64,000 nt of DNA from Bacillota bacterium (GTDB lineage Bacteria > Bacillota > Clostridia > Lachnospirales > Lachnospiraceae): assembly GCA_023421075.1 (NCBI GenBank), contig JAEZUM010000005.1, forward strand, positions 1-64,000. The letters run 5' to 3'. The notes under the pieces are model-generated. The model did not search any database, was not told where the DNA came from, and saw only the letters and a program-made list of their open reading frames with translations. The translations under genes were made by a program, and so were the position numbers. Positions 16,326 to 25,426 of the stretch are shown piece after piece (positions within the stretch are counted from its first letter, which is position 1; each line of letters begins with the position of its first letter).

Positions 16326-18380
16326 TTACGGAAGATAACGATAATACTCCCATAACTTATTATTCTTATCCAGTGCATTGTTATAGCCTGCATATTGATA
16401 TTGCTTCAACCTAGCGGAATAAGCCGATGTCTCTGATAAAGAACAGATCTCTCCGTCTTTTGTGATATAAAAGTGTGCGTTGATTACCGGAATAACCTTT
16501 TGTAATTGCAGTAAATATTCATTATAGGCTGTACCCCGAAGTCCTGCGGTCTTAAGAAGATACGAGGACAGATAATTCGCACTGATGTTATCCACATCAT
16601 CCTCCGATATATCGTAATTTGCCCACAGGATAAAGGGAACTCGGTATCTAAGCAGATTTAACTTTTGCATGCTTGTCCCGGGACTACTTTCCAAAAGATG
16701 ATACAACTCTGAATAAACTACCGGTTGATGATCTCCGAACAGGAGTATGATCGTCGGTTCCTCCACCTTTGTAAAATAATCCACCAGTTCCTGAAAAGCC
16801 TGATCTGATTCCCGCAGAAGACTCAGGTATTGCTCCACCTTACCATAGCCCGGTAACCCATTCAGACGAACGGTATCCTCTTTTGCAAATATTCTGTCTC
16901 CCGAATAGCCTCCATGGTTTTGCATTGTTACATTGAAAATGAACAGAGGCTGATCTCCCTTTGTTTCGTATTGCTCGATAATTTTCCTATAACTGTCACG
17001 GTCACTGATATAGGAGCGAATATAATGGGGATTCACAAAATCGTCCTTCGATAAAAATTCATCAAATCCTAAAAGCGGATACACCAGATCCCGTTTATAT
17101 CCACTAGGAGCAAAGGGATGGATCGCGATATTATAATAGCCCTGTTCCTTCAGGGTGGCTGCAAGAGAATCCGTCGAATCGGTAATGAACTGTTGGTAGG
17201 GTACCGAATTCTGAGGCATTACAGCCATACTGTTCCCCGTCAGAAATTCATATTCCGTGTCACTGGTAGCTCCACCAAATACAGAGACATACATAGTTCC
17301 CTTTGTAGTATTCTCCTCTAATGCATCAATATTTGGCAGATACTCTATATTCGTCTTATAATCTCCAATCATACGCGGGTCGGAAAAGGCTTCATTCATA
17401 ATTGCTATGATGTTAGGCTTTGTCTCCGGATTGCCGTTAAGAACGGAATGATCCTTTGCTTCGGATAGCAGCTTCTCTACTACTTCGGCCGAATATCCCT
17501 CCGGTTCCTCTACCTCCATCGCTTCCGCATTTGCAACATAACCAAAGGCTGTTCCATAAGCACGATAGGTGTATTTTGGTGCAAAGAAATCAATCACCTT
17601 TATCTTCGACTCAATCAGGTCTGTTTGAAAGAAAAGTATAAATACTGCCGCACTAAACAAGGAATAGATACCGATCCCTACGATACGATTGAGCGCTGAC
17701 ACTCTGGCTTGTCTTTCACCAGACTTGCTTCCGACCACCAATATAGCATACATTATGGTAGCTGCGATGAGATACCCCTGGGTAAAACTCACCTGATAAT
17801 TTGATGCTACACTCATACCGGTCTGCCAGGCCAACAAATCACTTGGAATGATTGGATTCCCACGAAACAGATATACCAGATAATTGAGTACCCCTGCCAT
17901 ATAAATCAAACCATTCGATATCAGTATGGTAAGCTTGGTGTTTCGTAATATCACATAGAACAGAAATATTACGACAGAATACCAAGCTATATTGTACAGC
18001 CAGTATTTTTGAAACATCTTGATATTATAATTACTCACCATGATCTCGACCATCAAAAAAGACAGTATAGGCTGCAGCAGTAAGAATGCACCTCGAAACC
18101 ATTTTCCATGACGACTTAATTTCTCTCTAAGCCTTGGTAACTCAAGCATATAAAGAAATGTGAGGATTAGCCATATAAAACTAATATAAATTAGAGAAAC
18201 GGTATGCCCTCCCATCTTACTCTGTCTTATATAGGTTGTAATAATATATACATAATAGACCAGGAATAAATATGGTATGATACTTTTTCTGTTTTTCCAA
18301 TTGACTATGATATTTTGTGTCGTATTCTTCACTGAACAATCCCTTTGTACCTTCCCCGAATCATCTTCTTCGCATGTCAC
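16326..18380 (-). CDS. LTA synthase-family membrane sulfatase/phosphotransferase
   Basis: Polytopic membrane protein with an extracellular alkaline-phosphatase-fold domain, 684 residues from a GTG at 18380. About six hydrophobic segments lie in residues 30-275; the LtaS-like domain begins near residue 320 (KPNIIAIMNEAFSD). The catalytic Thr is T372 in FGGATSDTEYEFLTGN. The metal and active-site segments MQNHGGY and LLFGDHQP are present. It should transfer glycerol-phosphate or a similar group to a glycolipid or cell-wall glycan. The first 16 residues are polar and another GTG at 18332, with AAGGG 8 bp upstream, may be the true start. It lies 54 bp downstream of the beta-propeller pair. Confidence 0.88.
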   Translation of the reverse strand: MTCEEDDSGKVQRDCSVKNTTQNIIVNWKNRKSIIPYLFLVYYVYIITTYIRQSKMGGHTVSLIYISFIWLILTFLYMLELPRLREKLSRHGKWFRGAFLLLQPILSFLMVEIMVSNYNIKMFQKYWLYNIAWYSVVIFLFYVILRNTKLTILISNGLIYMAGVLNYLVYLFRGNPIIPSDLLAWQTGMSVASNYQVSFTQGYLIAATIMYAILVVGSKSGERQARVSALNRIVGIGIYSLFSAAVFILFFQTDLIESKIKVIDFFAPKYTYRAYGTAFGYVANAEAMEVEEPEGYSAEVVEKLLSEAKDHSVLNGNPETKPNIIAIMNEAFSDPRMIGDYKTNIEYLPNIDALEENTTKGTMYVSVFGGATSDTEYEFLTGNSMAVMPQNSVPYQQFITDSTDSLAATLKEQGYYNIAIHPFAPSGYKRDLVYPLLGFDEFLSKDDFVNPHYIRSYISDRDSYRKIIEQYETKGDQPLFIFNVTMQNHGGYSGDRIFAKEDTVRLNGLPGYGKVEQYLSLLRESDQAFQELVDYFTKVEEPTIILLFGDHQPVVYSELYHLLESSPGTSMQKLNLLRYRVPFILWANYDISEDDVDNISANYLSSYLLKTAGLRGTAYNEYLLQLQKVIPVINAHFYITKDGEICSLSETSAYSARLKQYQYAGYNNALDKNNKLWEYYRYLP

Positions 18381-18434
18381 AACTTACAATATATATAATG
18401 TTAATCAGAATGTCAATCTGACTTTTTGTTCTCT

Positions 18435-19799
18435 TTATTCTCTTGTAATCCGCCATATCACACCCGTGTTTGGAAGGAATTCTGTAATATTATCAATCGG
18501 ATTCGTCCCAAAATCTACCACATACATGGCATGGTCAGGACCGAGAACCAGATCAGTCGGCCAACCAAAGCCACCCTCTCTGGAATAGCTTGCTAAGAAG
18601 CCGGAGCGATTGACAGCAAAGGTCGTACTACCGCCGGAATATACGCTGGTTCTGGATACACGATGACCTATCCCCATGTTTGGAATCATCGACGTATTGT
18701 CTTGCCAGGTACTGCCGAATTCCGCCATAAAAATATCACCGATCTCCCCAAACTCCTCGAAATAATTAATATCAAAGCCCATGATGTTAGAATTGCTTGG
18801 AAAGATAGCAAAGGGAATTGGTGCAGCATTCGGATGATTGGCAAGAAGGAACTCCACAGACCGTCCACCCTCCGGTACAAATCTCCTCGAGGTTACCGGC
18901 TCCCCTGCCGAATAATCCGGCCAACCATACCAGAGTCCCTGCGTGATAATATAGATATGATCTGTTGCATTTGCGATCGGTCTGCTTCCTCTGGCATCAA
19001 AGCCTTGATTCGCAGCAAATAATCTTCCGGACTGATCGAACCTCAGTCGGATCGCATTGCGGAGTCCCCAGGCATAAAGCTCAAGGCCGGTTCCATCGAG
19101 ATTCGCTCTTAAAATACTAGCCGTTGCTTTGGTAATTCCTTTCCGTACCTCATAGGGGTTATTCGGTACACCGTAGGGTGAAAAAGCTCCGGTATATGTT
19201 ATTTCCTCTTCCCCCTCCGAAAGAAGCATGTTATTGGTTGCAAAATTCTGACCGCGGAGCATGATATAAGAACCGGGATGATCATGTAAAAAGGCATTGT
19301 CTCTGACCCATCCATTGTCCAGACCAACCACGCCCGAATTCGTCACGGCTCCCTGCCCGAAATAAAGCTTACCGTCCGGACCAAATTCGACTTTATTGTT
19401 CGTATAGTCACCATTACTCGGTAGTCCGGATATGATATCCCTCCTGGTCCCATCCGGGCTGATTATGGTGATATATCCTTTCTGCGAGACATAAATACTT
19501 CCGTTATAATAATTGATACCGGATATCGGAGCATAGAATCCCTCAGCAATAACCTGAAGCATTCCATTACTATAGCGTAGTATTCTCGGTGTCTGTGAAT
19601 AGGAACCGGATTCTGCGATCAATATCTCCCCATACTCTGTAAATACCATATTGACCGGAAAATTCAAGCCGGATAAATAAACTTCCACCTTATAACCCTT
19701 CGGAACATAGATATCCGCCGGATTAAGATATCGTTCCTGACTTACCGTTGTCTGGCAGGATACGCTATCATTTCTATATAAAACATCCCTTGATATCAT
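18435..19799 (-). CDS. PQQ-dependent sugar dehydrogenase-like beta-propeller (copy 2)
   Basis: Soluble-glucose-dehydrogenase / NHL-type six-blade propeller, about 454 residues. Blade motifs are visible as FGPDGKLYFGQG, YAWGLRNAIRLRFDQSGRLF, YGWPDYSAGEP and LVLGPDHAMYVVDFGT. No signal peptide is seen, which is unusual because relatives are mostly exported. The frame runs upstream to 19856 and would overlap the previous gene by 25 bp, but the ATG at 19799 follows GGGAG by 7 bp and gives the same length as its paralogue. It follows that paralogue by 32 bp. PQQ synthesis has not been shown for such anaerobes, so the cofactor and reaction are unknown. Confidence 0.8.
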   Translation of the reverse strand: MISRDVLYRNDSVSCQTTVSQERYLNPADIYVPKGYKVEVYLSGLNFPVNMVFTEYGEILIAESGSYSQTPRILRYSNGMLQVIAEGFYAPISGINYYNGSIYVSQKGYITIISPDGTRRDIISGLPSNGDYTNNKVEFGPDGKLYFGQGAVTNSGVVGLDNGWVRDNAFLHDHPGSYIMLRGQNFATNNMLLSEGEEEITYTGAFSPYGVPNNPYEVRKGITKATASILRANLDGTGLELYAWGLRNAIRLRFDQSGRLFAANQGFDARGSRPIANATDHIYIITQGLWYGWPDYSAGEPVTSRRFVPEGGRSVEFLLANHPNAAPIPFAIFPSNSNIMGFDINYFEEFGEIGDIFMAEFGSTWQDNTSMIPNMGIGHRVSRTSVYSGGSTTFAVNRSGFLASYSREGGFGWPTDLVLGPDHAMYVVDFGTNPIDNITEFLPNTGVIWRITRE

Positions 19800-19831
19800 A
19801 TTATTACTCCCACTCAAATCGTTATTCTTTT

Positions 19832-21196
19832 TTATGCCTCTCTGGTTATTCTCCAAAGAACGCCGGAAGCTGAGACATAGGTCTTGGGGTAATCCAGAGA
19901 AATAATGCCGTAATCCAATACATACAATGCACCATCCGGTCCAAAACGTACATCGATGGGATGTTCAAATCCACCCTCTCTGGTTACAATCGCAGGAAAA
20001 CCGGATTTATTCATAGCAAAGGTAGTAATCCCTCTCGTCGTCATATCAATCCTTGAGACCCTGTGACCAAAGGCCGCAAAGGGTGTAACATATCCATCAA
20101 TTGCAAAATCCTCCGCCCCGTATTCTGCAATATATACATCCCCATATGGACCAAAATTACGGTTGTAATTAAAATCGAATCCCATAAGTCCGGAATGTGG
20201 AGGGAAGATGGCAAGTGGGCGTGGAGGAATGTTCGGATGGTTCGTAAAAAGAAAATCCGGTTGTACCCCACCTTCCGGTCGAAATCTTGCCGAGGTAATC
20301 GGTTCCCCTCCGGCAAAATCAGGCCAGCCATACCAGGTATCCTGCTTAATCAGGTGAAATTCATCGGGAGCATTGACCACCGGCCTGCTCCCCCTATCGT
20401 CGTAGCTCTGGTTCGCGGCAAAGAGATGATAATTGTTGCTGAATGCCAAATGGCTGGGATAGCGCAAGCCCCATGCTACAATTTCCATCTCTGATCCGTC
20501 CAGATTCGACCTGAGAATACTTCCTGATGCTTTTATGACACCCTTTCTCATCTCGTATTCACGATTTGGCACTCCAAAGGGGGAGAAGGCTCCCGTCGAT
20601 ACGATTTCATTTGGATTGGCCAATATGTTGGAGGTATCAAAGTTTTGGCCATTTAGAATAATATAACTCCCGGGCTGATCACATAAACTCGGAAAACGCT
20701 TGATCCATTGATTATCTATTCCAACTACACCGGAATTTGTGACCGTTCCCTGTCCCCAGTACATTTTTCCATCATTCCCGAAGGCTACATTGCTACCGCC
20801 ATAATCCCCATTCCCCGGTAAGCCGGTGATAAGCGTCATCACGGTCCGGTCCGGTTTAATCACAGATATATTGCATTTATGGGACACATAGATATCTCCA
20901 TCCAATGAATTGATTCCGTTGATCGGAGAGACAAATCCCGAAGCAATCTCCTCAATCTGACTGTCTCTGACCCTAAGAATACGATTAATGCCGGACTGAT
21001 AGCCGGATTCTGCAATATATAGTTCTCCCTCCTGGCTAAAAGTCATACAGCTTGGCTCATTCAGTCCATTGAGCATTACCTCAATCCGATATCCTACCGG
21101 TAATATAATATCATTTGGATTAGGAGATCTTACGGCTGCTTCTGTAGCCTCACTACTGGTATTAATCCTTATCCGTTCCCGATCACTGCAACACAT
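19832..21196 (-). CDS. PQQ-dependent sugar dehydrogenase-like beta-propeller (copy 1)
   Basis: 454-residue paralogue of the next gene. Alignable segments include GYRIEVMLNGLNEPSCMTF, INGINSLDGDIYVSH, NSGVVGIDNQWIK, FAANQSYDDRGSRP, YGWPDFAGGEPITS and VRFGPDGALYVLDYG. The N-terminus is polar and Cys-containing (MCCSDRERIR), with no signal peptide. It is first in a two-gene unit that may continue into the LTA-synthase-like gene. A TTGGAA-17-TATTAT promoter lies about 50 bp upstream. The catalytic His/Arg set of true glucose dehydrogenases could not be confirmed by eye, so enzymatic activity is open. Confidence 0.8.
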   Translation of the reverse strand: MCCSDRERIRINTSSEATEAAVRSPNPNDIILPVGYRIEVMLNGLNEPSCMTFSQEGELYIAESGYQSGINRILRVRDSQIEEIASGFVSPINGINSLDGDIYVSHKCNISVIKPDRTVMTLITGLPGNGDYGGSNVAFGNDGKMYWGQGTVTNSGVVGIDNQWIKRFPSLCDQPGSYIILNGQNFDTSNILANPNEIVSTGAFSPFGVPNREYEMRKGVIKASGSILRSNLDGSEMEIVAWGLRYPSHLAFSNNYHLFAANQSYDDRGSRPVVNAPDEFHLIKQDTWYGWPDFAGGEPITSARFRPEGGVQPDFLFTNHPNIPPRPLAIFPPHSGLMGFDFNYNRNFGPYGDVYIAEYGAEDFAIDGYVTPFAAFGHRVSRIDMTTRGITTFAMNKSGFPAIVTREGGFEHPIDVRFGPDGALYVLDYGIISLDYPKTYVSASGVLWRITREA

Positions 21197-21242
21197 TTGT
21201 CATGCTCCCTAGACACCTTACTATAATATATTCGAAGGAGTT

Positions 21243-21271
21243 ATAATAAGACATTTATCCTATCTTTCCAA
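21243..21271 (-). promoter_or_regulatory. Likely promoter of the beta-propeller pair
   Basis: Minus strand TTGGAA (21266-21271), 17-bp spacer and TATTAT (21243-21248), about 45 bp before the start codon at 21196. Confidence 0.4.
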
Positions 21272-21309
21272 TTCACAAAACAAGATGCATTGACAATGCT
21301 TTTTCCTTT

Positions 21310-21362
21310 TTATAAAAAACAAAGCAAGGAGAAACCTTCCTAATATAGGACGTTCCTCCTTG
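21310..21362 (-). terminator. Rho-independent terminator of the GH94/cupin operon
   Basis: CAAGGAG-x-AAC (21324-21334) pairs with GTTCCTCCTTG (21352-21362). The minus strand then reads CTTTGTTTTTTATAAAAA. It ends the operon that includes the cupin gene. Confidence 0.7.
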
Positions 21363-21412
21363 TTTTCCTTCCTGATGGGTTGTATTTCTATCCCTATTCA
21401 ATCGACCAAAAC

Positions 21413-21832
21413 TTAACTTTTTTTCTCCATATACAACCTCTTAATCTGCTCCAAATGGGAATTCGTCAATATATCCTTTGGCGAATTACTGTCTGAGGTA
21501 TCTCTGTTCTCAACAATCAGAACCGTAGCTGCCTTGTCCAGAGTATGCGTATGCCATACTGCCTGCTTTACATTATAAAGTTGCAGGGGCTTCATCGCGA
21601 TTGCATCGATTTCCCCAATCGAATCACCCTTTCCTCCGGTGAATAAGGTACAATTCCCCTCCAATAGAACAAACACCTCATCTGTCTCGTTATGCTTCTG
21701 CATCGTTGTCAGATTCTGAACTTCTAATTCCTCACAATATCTTAAGATTGCCACCCTCCATGCTTCAAAATCAATCATTGGGAGATAACCTTCTCCCTGA
21801 TAGGAGGTTACATCGATATATTCCTTCTTCAT
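21413..21832 (-). CDS. Cupin-fold protein
   Basis: 139-residue single-domain cupin. The first cupin motif is approximated by KHNETDEVFVLLEGNCTLF (about residues 46-64) and the second by WHTHTLDKAATVLIVEN (about 93-109), so metal ligands from His46, Glu51 and the HTH histidines are plausible. It is the last gene of the cytosolic glucan-breakdown unit, 39 bp after the GH94 gene and just before a terminator. It could bind or isomerise a sugar, or act as a sensor; the family does not fix a function. Confidence 0.75.
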   Translation of the reverse strand: MKKEYIDVTSYQGEGYLPMIDFEAWRVAILRYCEELEVQNLTTMQKHNETDEVFVLLEGNCTLFTGGKGDSIGEIDAIAMKPLQLYNVKQAVWHTHTLDKAATVLIVENRDTSDSNSPKDILTNSHLEQIKRLYMEKKS

Positions 21833-21871
21833 AGACAGATCCCTTGATCCCTTTCCGGATTTTATTCCATT

Positions 21872-24571
21872 CTATACTAATTCCACATAGATTCTATGCT
21901 CTTGATTCTCTTCCAGGGCTTCAATACTCTGTCTGTCGATGATGCAGGAGCCTGCCTGAGTCTCGTATTCTACCTCGTTCATAACCACTCTGCCGATACG
22001 GTATGTTCCATACTCTTTTTTCTGAGGATTCTCATAGCATACTGTAAGACTGCGACCGGCGAAGAGCAGCGACACCTCTGACCGGTTATTCTCATCAAAC
22101 TGCTCTGCCAGAAGCTTAGGTTCCAGTGAAAGATTACCCATGTCACCCTTCACTCCGAACATCTCGGTCAAGACGGTCAATAGCAGCCAGCTTGCTGAAC
22201 CGGTAAGATAATGATACAAGCCTCGTCCATTATCTCCTATATATTCAGGAATACCCGGATAGATCCTGCTTCTCTCAAAATTACTGCAATGACGATATAA
22301 GGAATTGATTGCCTTGTATCCTTCCTTAACAAAGCCTCTCTGATAGAGTGCATTGGCATACATTACAACCATATGTGAGAATACAGCTCCGTTCTCCTTA
22401 TGTCCGTAAGCAAAACCAAACATTCGTCCGAGGTCCTCTTTTACTTCCATGAAATCCGTGTTCAGCTTATACCCACCGATGTTCTCATCATACAGATAGG
22501 CATCCGCTGCTTTTACGATCTCTTCAACCTGTTCCCCACTAGCTGTCAGGGACATGATGGCAAATACCTGTCCGGTCAGCATCATTCGTACTCCGGACGA
22601 GAAATCACCCTCCACTCTTCTTCCGTTGTTGTCATAATACCCGTTATACCAAGAATACCCTTCTTTGTTCTTAATCCATTCCGTGTCTCGAATATGATTA
22701 CGAATCCAGGTCGCTTTGTTCTTCAGATTCTGTGCCAGCTCTTCACAGGAAATCTCATAGCGTTCCCCTGTCAAGGTACTTCTACAGCTATCGCAATACT
22801 TACGAAGAAGCTTTTGCTTCTCACTCACATTATCATAGAGAGAGATATGGTCGGTTAATAACAGCTCCAGCTCTCGGAAGAAGGTTAGCTTTGTAGTACC
22901 CTTCTCTTGTAAAGCCAGAATTAAATCTGCCATCATATCCAAGTTACTGCCGAATAGTGCGGTGAAAGCAACACTCTCGCCACGATCCTTTGCCATATCA
23001 AGGGCATCATTCCAATCCGCTCCTCTAAGACGGATATGGTTATGCTCTCCTACGTCATAGAATGCGGCCAGATGAGTGATCAGCATATGTTCCAGGATAC
23101 TTCCCTGATATTCCAGACCAGTCACTAGCTTAACGTGATTTCCTTCCTCCGGCTTCCATAACAGATCCTTCTCCTCACCTCTCACTGCCTGAGGGTCTTT
23201 AAAATAAAAATTTTCCTTCAATAAGATATCCAAATCACCACTCTGCATTATATAAAGTCTGGTGGTAAGAAAAGGCCATACTCCGTGATCCATCCATACT
23301 CTGGTGATGTTGTTTCTGTCCGCAATAAATTCACCTTGCTTTGATCCAATAATTGTAGCATTGGTTCCATCCATACGGATACCACCGAAATTACTGATCA
23401 ACATATCCCTGACTCCGGAAGGATTCATGATCAGAAGAGCAAGGCAATCCTGCCACAGATCTCTCCAACCACGACCACCTCTGCCGTAATCATGATGAGG
23501 AAGGAAGGAACAGCCATAGATTCTTCGAAGCATGGGCTGGAAATTAACCCAGTGCATCCAAGCATCAAAATCACTTATTCCGGTGTGATAGGAAACATTA
23601 ATCTTCTCCTCCCAATATTCCTTCGTAGCCGCGAGGCTATCCAGACAAGACTGGCCGGTTCTATATTTTGAAGCTGCCTCTTCCAGTTCTTCCTTCGAAG
23701 TGCCGTAACCCATAACAACGACATAGGATTCTGATGTATTCGGAGCTAATGTAACTTCCGGGAAGGCGATGCCTCCTAAGGCTTCATAACCGTTCCTTAC
23801 AAATCCTTCTGCTACCGGTGCAACACCGGTCATAATAGCCTTCGGACATTCAAAAGAGCCTCCGTCACCGATAAACTCTTCTACAACGGGATAAAATCCA
23901 ACCGGAGCCGTACCATCCCCGGTACTGCCAAATACACCATAAAACACTGTGTTCTTCCTGTGCCCACGTTCATCAAAGGTAAGCGTCGGATTAAGTATTA
24001 CACCGTACTTGGAAGTCCGGGTCCGGTGCAGCATGGAGGTTACATTCCGATGATCCCTGATGTTATCGGCAGATCTACCATAAAGGGGAATCGCAGCAGT
24101 CGGTGACATAGTGCACGAATTCGTCCCAAGGTTAGTAATGGTAACAAGCATTAACTCCACACATTCATTGGTGTAAGGTACGAAGGAGATGATCTCCGAT
24201 CTGATCTGATGCTCCTTCGAGGTTCTTGTCATCTTATGCCACATGACACCTGCCTCTAGTAAGGTCTCTTCCTTCTCCTCGGTAAAGAGCTTTGCTTCCT
24301 GTAATGCCGATCTTCCGGTAGCTGACCAGACCTTCCCCTCCTTCAGGGTGCACCAGAAATTGCGGGAAGACTTATTGTTATGCAGATCCTCACTGCTGAC
24401 CGGTGCCAACAGAAAGGTATTCTGCCCCATTTTACTGTCTCCGCCTAAGGTCGGTGTCACACTGCTCATTACGCCGGCTTCATTTGCAATCGGAAAATAA
24501 AGATAGCTGGTGAGCTCCGGATTCTCAAGCTGAAAAACCCCTTTTTCATTTAAGTATTGATAGCCTTTCAT
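21872..24571 (-). CDS. GH94 disaccharide phosphorylase (laminaribiose/cellobiose type)
   Basis: Inverting phosphorylase of clan GH-Q, 899 residues, cytosolic. It should split a beta-glucobiose with phosphate to glucose-1-phosphate and glucose. The catalytic segment RGADWNDALD has Asp519 and Asp522 of the family D-W-N-D motif. The N-terminal super-sandwich domain, the GRGGRGWRDLWQD segment near residue 365, and the GVRMMLTGQVFA and GSASWLLLT segments are typical of GH94. The length is above the roughly 810 of cellobiose phosphorylases and closer to laminaribiose phosphorylases near 900 (from memory). The GH16, GH30 and GH5 neighbours favour a beta-1,3 disaccharide (inference). Confidence 0.9.
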   Translation of the reverse strand: MKGYQYLNEKGVFQLENPELTSYLYFPIANEAGVMSSVTPTLGGDSKMGQNTFLLAPVSSEDLHNNKSSRNFWCTLKEGKVWSATGRSALQEAKLFTEEKEETLLEAGVMWHKMTRTSKEHQIRSEIISFVPYTNECVELMLVTITNLGTNSCTMSPTAAIPLYGRSADNIRDHRNVTSMLHRTRTSKYGVILNPTLTFDERGHRKNTVFYGVFGSTGDGTAPVGFYPVVEEFIGDGGSFECPKAIMTGVAPVAEGFVRNGYEALGGIAFPEVTLAPNTSESYVVVMGYGTSKEELEEAASKYRTGQSCLDSLAATKEYWEEKINVSYHTGISDFDAWMHWVNFQPMLRRIYGCSFLPHHDYGRGGRGWRDLWQDCLALLIMNPSGVRDMLISNFGGIRMDGTNATIIGSKQGEFIADRNNITRVWMDHGVWPFLTTRLYIMQSGDLDILLKENFYFKDPQAVRGEEKDLLWKPEEGNHVKLVTGLEYQGSILEHMLITHLAAFYDVGEHNHIRLRGADWNDALDMAKDRGESVAFTALFGSNLDMMADLILALQEKGTTKLTFFRELELLLTDHISLYDNVSEKQKLLRKYCDSCRSTLTGERYEISCEELAQNLKNKATWIRNHIRDTEWIKNKEGYSWYNGYYDNNGRRVEGDFSSGVRMMLTGQVFAIMSLTASGEQVEEIVKAADAYLYDENIGGYKLNTDFMEVKEDLGRMFGFAYGHKENGAVFSHMVVMYANALYQRGFVKEGYKAINSLYRHCSNFERSRIYPGIPEYIGDNGRGLYHYLTGSASWLLLTVLTEMFGVKGDMGNLSLEPKLLAEQFDENNRSEVSLLFAGRSLTVCYENPQKKEYGTYRIGRVVMNEVEYETQAGSCIIDRQSIEALEENQEHRIYVELV

Positions 24572-24655
24572 ACACTTTTCCCCTTCCGTTTATTATACAT
24601 CTGCATTTATCTGTCCATCGATTATCATTCATACCTTCTAGTAGATCGATAACGA

Positions 24656-25408
24656 CTACCCTTTTTGATATACCCTGACATGTTCAACCTCCATCACAAA
24701 GGGAAGCTCATCATCCGCTACTTCTCCCCCCATGGAGCCTCCAACCGCAATGTTGAAGATCAGATAGAAGGGTTGATCAAAAGGCCAGGAGGTAATCGAT
24801 TGATCCTCCATATCATCATTTTTATGAAAGCGGCAGGCACTTACACCGTCTACATAAAACTCCATATAATCCGGTGTCCATTCCATATGATAATCGTGAA
24901 ACCCTTCACTTACACCGGTGAATTCTTTGAACACCGTATACCTCTTAGTATCCTTCCTGGTATGATTATGCTTCTCACTATGAAGACTGAAGAAGAGCTG
25001 ATCCTGTTCTCTTCCCGCATGTTCGATGATATCAATCTCTCCGCAGAGTGGCCAGGGTGTTCCTTGCTTTATCGCATCGGACAGCATCCATACTGCCGGC
25101 CAGGAGCCTCTTCCCTTCGGAAGCTTAACACGAAACTCAAAGAGTCCATATTGCCAGGATTGTCTGGCATAAGTAGTCAGTCTGGTAGAGGTATAGTTTC
25201 GCTCTCCATCCTGCTCCTTTATGGCTTTGATCGACAATTTACCATCCTTTACATAAACATTGGAAGGACGATCGGTATAAGCCTGTAGCTCGCGATTTGC
25301 CCATTGATGATTGCCCAGATCATAGTTCCATTTACCGGGATCCGGAGAACCTTCATAATCAAACTCGTCACTCCAGACCAGACGATAATCCTTTCGTAAG
25401 TGCTCCAT
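24656..25408 (-). CDS. Cytosolic GH16 beta-glucanase
   Basis: Retaining endo-beta-glucanase, 250 residues, one GH16 domain and no signal peptide. The nucleophile and acid/base are E124 and E129 in GEIDIIEH, with D126 between them. The aromatic cleft residues lie in GSWPAVWMLSD. It begins directly with the catalytic fold (YRLVWSDEFDYEG), which resembles the mature part of the GH16 lipoprotein at 36203-37177. Cytosolic location suggests it shortens imported beta-1,3-glucan oligosaccharides for the phosphorylases. GGAG precedes the ATG. It is 18 bp downstream of the GH2 gene and 84 bp upstream of GH94 in the same unit. Confidence 0.92.
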   Translation of the reverse strand: MEHLRKDYRLVWSDEFDYEGSPDPGKWNYDLGNHQWANRELQAYTDRPSNVYVKDGKLSIKAIKEQDGERNYTSTRLTTYARQSWQYGLFEFRVKLPKGRGSWPAVWMLSDAIKQGTPWPLCGEIDIIEHAGREQDQLFFSLHSEKHNHTRKDTKRYTVFKEFTGVSEGFHDYHMEWTPDYMEFYVDGVSACRFHKNDDMEDQSITSWPFDQPFYLIFNIAVGGSMGGEVADDELPFVMEVEHVRVYQKG

Positions 25409-25426
25409 TCCTTTTCTCCTCTCAAA

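Noticed and set aside
18381..18434. A separate small gene between the LTA-synthase-like and propeller genes
   Set aside because: The gap is only 54 bp and has no start with a ribosome site.
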